A DNA stretch of 64,000 bases. Origin: Pelosinus propionicus DSM 13327 (lineage in GTDB: Bacteria; Bacillota; Negativicutes; DSM-13327). The position numbers and the translations under genes are program-made. The notes beneath the pieces were generated by a model, which saw nothing but the letters and a program-made list of their open reading frames with translations, did no database searches and was not told where the DNA came from. Below, piece by piece: positions 62,579 through 64,000 of this stretch; position 1 is the stretch's first letter, and the number at the start of each line of letters is the position of its first letter. Location: positions 1-64,000 of the forward strand of contig NZ_FOTS01000006.1 of NCBI RefSeq assembly GCF_900114615.1. The letters run 5' to 3'.

Positions 62579-63979
62579 TTATAGAATCTTTGCTCCCGGA
62601 GGCCAATGGATTGCATTGCCGCTCACACTGAGTGCTGCTTCGGCGATTCCTTCACTCATGGTAGGATGGGCATGAATTGTGGCAATGACTTCATCCACCG
62701 TTGCTTCCAGATTCATTGCCAAAGCGATTTCTCCAATCAAATCAGTGGCTCTTGGTCCAAAAATATGTCCGCCTAGAATTTCTCCGCTTTTCTCAGCGAC
62801 AATTAATTTAATCAGACCAGACTCACATCCTTCAATAAGGGACTTTCCATTTGCCATTAAAGGAAATAAACCAACTTTATAAGATATCCCCTGAGCCGCT
62901 GCTTCATCTTCCGTAAGTCCCACACCTGCAGCTTCTGGAATGGTATAAATGCAAGAAGGAATGACGTTAGGATTGTACAAAGGACGATGACCTAACGCAT
63001 ATTCAACAGCTGCAACGCCTTGGGCAGATGCCGCATGTGCCAGCATCATCTGCCCATTGCAATCACCGATTGCATAAATATGAGGTATATTCGTTGCAAA
63101 ATACTCATTTACAACAATTCTCCCCCGTTCCGTCTGGATTCCCACTTCTTCAAGCCCCATATTATGAACATTGGCCTTACGCCCTGTGGCCATCAAGATA
63201 TATTCTCCTGCCACTTCATAGTTTTTTCCAGCAGTTTGTACTACGGCACTTAATTGATTAGAGGTTGGCAGTATTTCTTTTAATCCTGCTTCCAGCATAA
63301 AATTGATGCTGCACTCTGTTAACTTTTCCTTTACTCTCTTGGCAATTTGTCGATCTACCATCGGTAATATTTCCGGCAGCATCTCGACAATGGTGACCTT
63401 TGTGCCAAAAGAACTATATAACGATGCAAACTCTGTACCAATGACACCACCGCCAACAATAATCAAGGACTTTGGCACTTTAGGTAAACTTAACGCTGCT
63501 GTACTGTCAATAACTCCAGCACTATTTGCACCTGGTACAGGGATTTTACTGGGAACAGAACCAGAAGCCAGTACAATAATATCCGCATCAAGAGTTACAG
63601 TCCTCTCCCCTACGACCTGAACTTTGTGGGCATCCTGCAACACTGCCCGCCCGCTGTGAGTCTTCACTCCATGAGCTTTTAAGAGCCCCTTTACCCCTTG
63701 AACCAGGCGATTTACAATCGTATCCTTACGAGCCATAAGGGCTGACCAGTCCAAGGAGATCCCCTGGACGCGCAGTCCATTATTTGCTTCTTCCTGCACA
63801 GCATGGTACAGCTTGGCAGTATGAAGAAGGGCTTTGGTGGGAATGCAGCCCACATTTAAACATGTCCCCCCCATTTTTTCTTTTTCAATGATATGAACCT
63901 CAGCCCCAAGTTGTGCCGCACGAATGGCCGCCACATATCCTCCGGGACCGCCTCCAACAATAATTACTTTTTTCTTCAT
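62579..63979 (-). CDS. lpdA: Dihydrolipoyl dehydrogenase (E3), copy 2
   Basis: A 466-residue flavoprotein disulfide reductase. FAD motif VGGGPGGYVAAIRAAQ, redox pair GGTCLNVGCIPTK, NAD motif VGGGVIGTEFASLYSSFG and the C-terminal IHAHPTMSEG. It is complete, with GGAGAG before the ATG. It is clearly divergent from copy 1 and probably belongs to another lipoyl-dependent system, such as glycine cleavage or a second 2-oxoacid complex, whose genes would lie to the right of the window. Confidence 0.94.
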   Translation of the reverse strand: MKKKVIIVGGGPGGYVAAIRAAQLGAEVHIIEKEKMGGTCLNVGCIPTKALLHTAKLYHAVQEEANNGLRVQGISLDWSALMARKDTIVNRLVQGVKGLLKAHGVKTHSGRAVLQDAHKVQVVGERTVTLDADIIVLASGSVPSKIPVPGANSAGVIDSTAALSLPKVPKSLIIVGGGVIGTEFASLYSSFGTKVTIVEMLPEILPMVDRQIAKRVKEKLTECSINFMLEAGLKEILPTSNQLSAVVQTAGKNYEVAGEYILMATGRKANVHNMGLEEVGIQTERGRIVVNEYFATNIPHIYAIGDCNGQMMLAHAASAQGVAAVEYALGHRPLYNPNVIPSCIYTIPEAAGVGLTEDEAAAQGISYKVGLFPLMANGKSLIEGCESGLIKLIVAEKSGEILGGHIFGPRATDLIGEIALAMNLEATVDEVIATIHAHPTMSEGIAEAALSVSGNAIHWPPGAKIL

Positions 63980-64000
63980 ATTTTCTCTCCATTTGTTTTT

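Noticed and set aside
1-64000. CRISPR array, tRNA or rRNA genes
   Set aside because: I saw no regularly spaced repeat-spacer pattern, no tRNA cloverleaf with CCA or T-loop words, and no rRNA sequence.

Overview
The window looks like a stretch of chromosome from an anaerobic, outer-membrane-bearing Firmicute of the Negativicutes type (Sporomusaceae-like, such as Pelosinus or Sporomusa). The evidence is AT-rich DNA with strong AGGAGG-type ribosome sites, Firmicutes-style LevR and SorC regulators and sorbitol/galactitol PTS genes, together with a TolC-family outer-membrane channel and a MacA/MacB pump that only make sense in a cell with two membranes. This assignment is an inference; there is no rRNA or other marker in the window. 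I found about 50 genes, nearly all on the minus strand until about 49 kb, and no tRNA, rRNA or CRISPR.

Layout. 1-0.3 kb: the end of an IS1182-like insertion sequence. 0.4-8.7 kb: a polyol region with a sorbitol-type PTS (srlA, srlE, srlB, gutM), a SorC regulator, a SAF-domain dehydrogenase, an AraM-like glycerol-1-phosphate dehydrogenase and two HAD phosphatases; the usual sorbitol-6-phosphate dehydrogenase is absent. 9-14.4 kb: a galactitol-type PTS led by a LevR-like sigma-54 activator with its own -24/-12 promoter. 14.6-15.7 kb: a divergent GpsA-like dehydrogenase. 15.8-35.7 kb: a large CoA-dependent carboxylate cluster with two type III CoA transferases, a FadK-like ligase, EtfAB, two acyl-CoA dehydrogenases, an SDR, a zinc alcohol dehydrogenase, two related MFS carriers, NfnAB, a LysR regulator, a membrane iron-sulfur ETF:menaquinone oxidoreductase and an unusual desulfoferrodoxin-like protein. 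36-42 kb: a second galactitol-type PTS with a class II aldolase and a second LevR-like activator, again under a sigma-54 promoter. 42.4-48.8 kb: an acetoin-dehydrogenase-type complex (E1alpha, E1beta, E2, E3) ending in a fused LipB-LipA lipoylation enzyme, with a divergent SorC regulator. 50.4 kb: a small zinc-ribbon protein. 51-59 kb: a TolC/MacA/MacB efflux operon, an OmpR/histidine-kinase pair and a secreted protein, linked by shared GTTAC direct repeats. 59-64 kb: a LysR regulator, a chemoreceptor, dispersed repeats and a second dihydrolipoyl dehydrogenase.

How it fits together. The first third takes up and oxidises sugar alcohols through PTS systems controlled by phosphorylation-sensing regulators. 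The middle third activates an unknown carboxylic acid to its CoA ester, oxidises or reduces it with acyl-CoA dehydrogenases and passes electrons through ETF to menaquinone (membrane oxidoreductase) or to NAD(P)/ferredoxin (NfnAB). Three promoters in this cluster share one conserved upstream module, which suggests a common activator, plausibly the LysR protein encoded within it. The acetoin-type complex carries its own lipoyl-attachment enzyme. The most novel-looking items are the carboxylate cluster with its shared promoter module, the histidine-free desulfoferrodoxin-like protein, the LipB-LipA fusion, the paired sigma-54/LevR promoters and the sorbitol PTS lacking SrlD.
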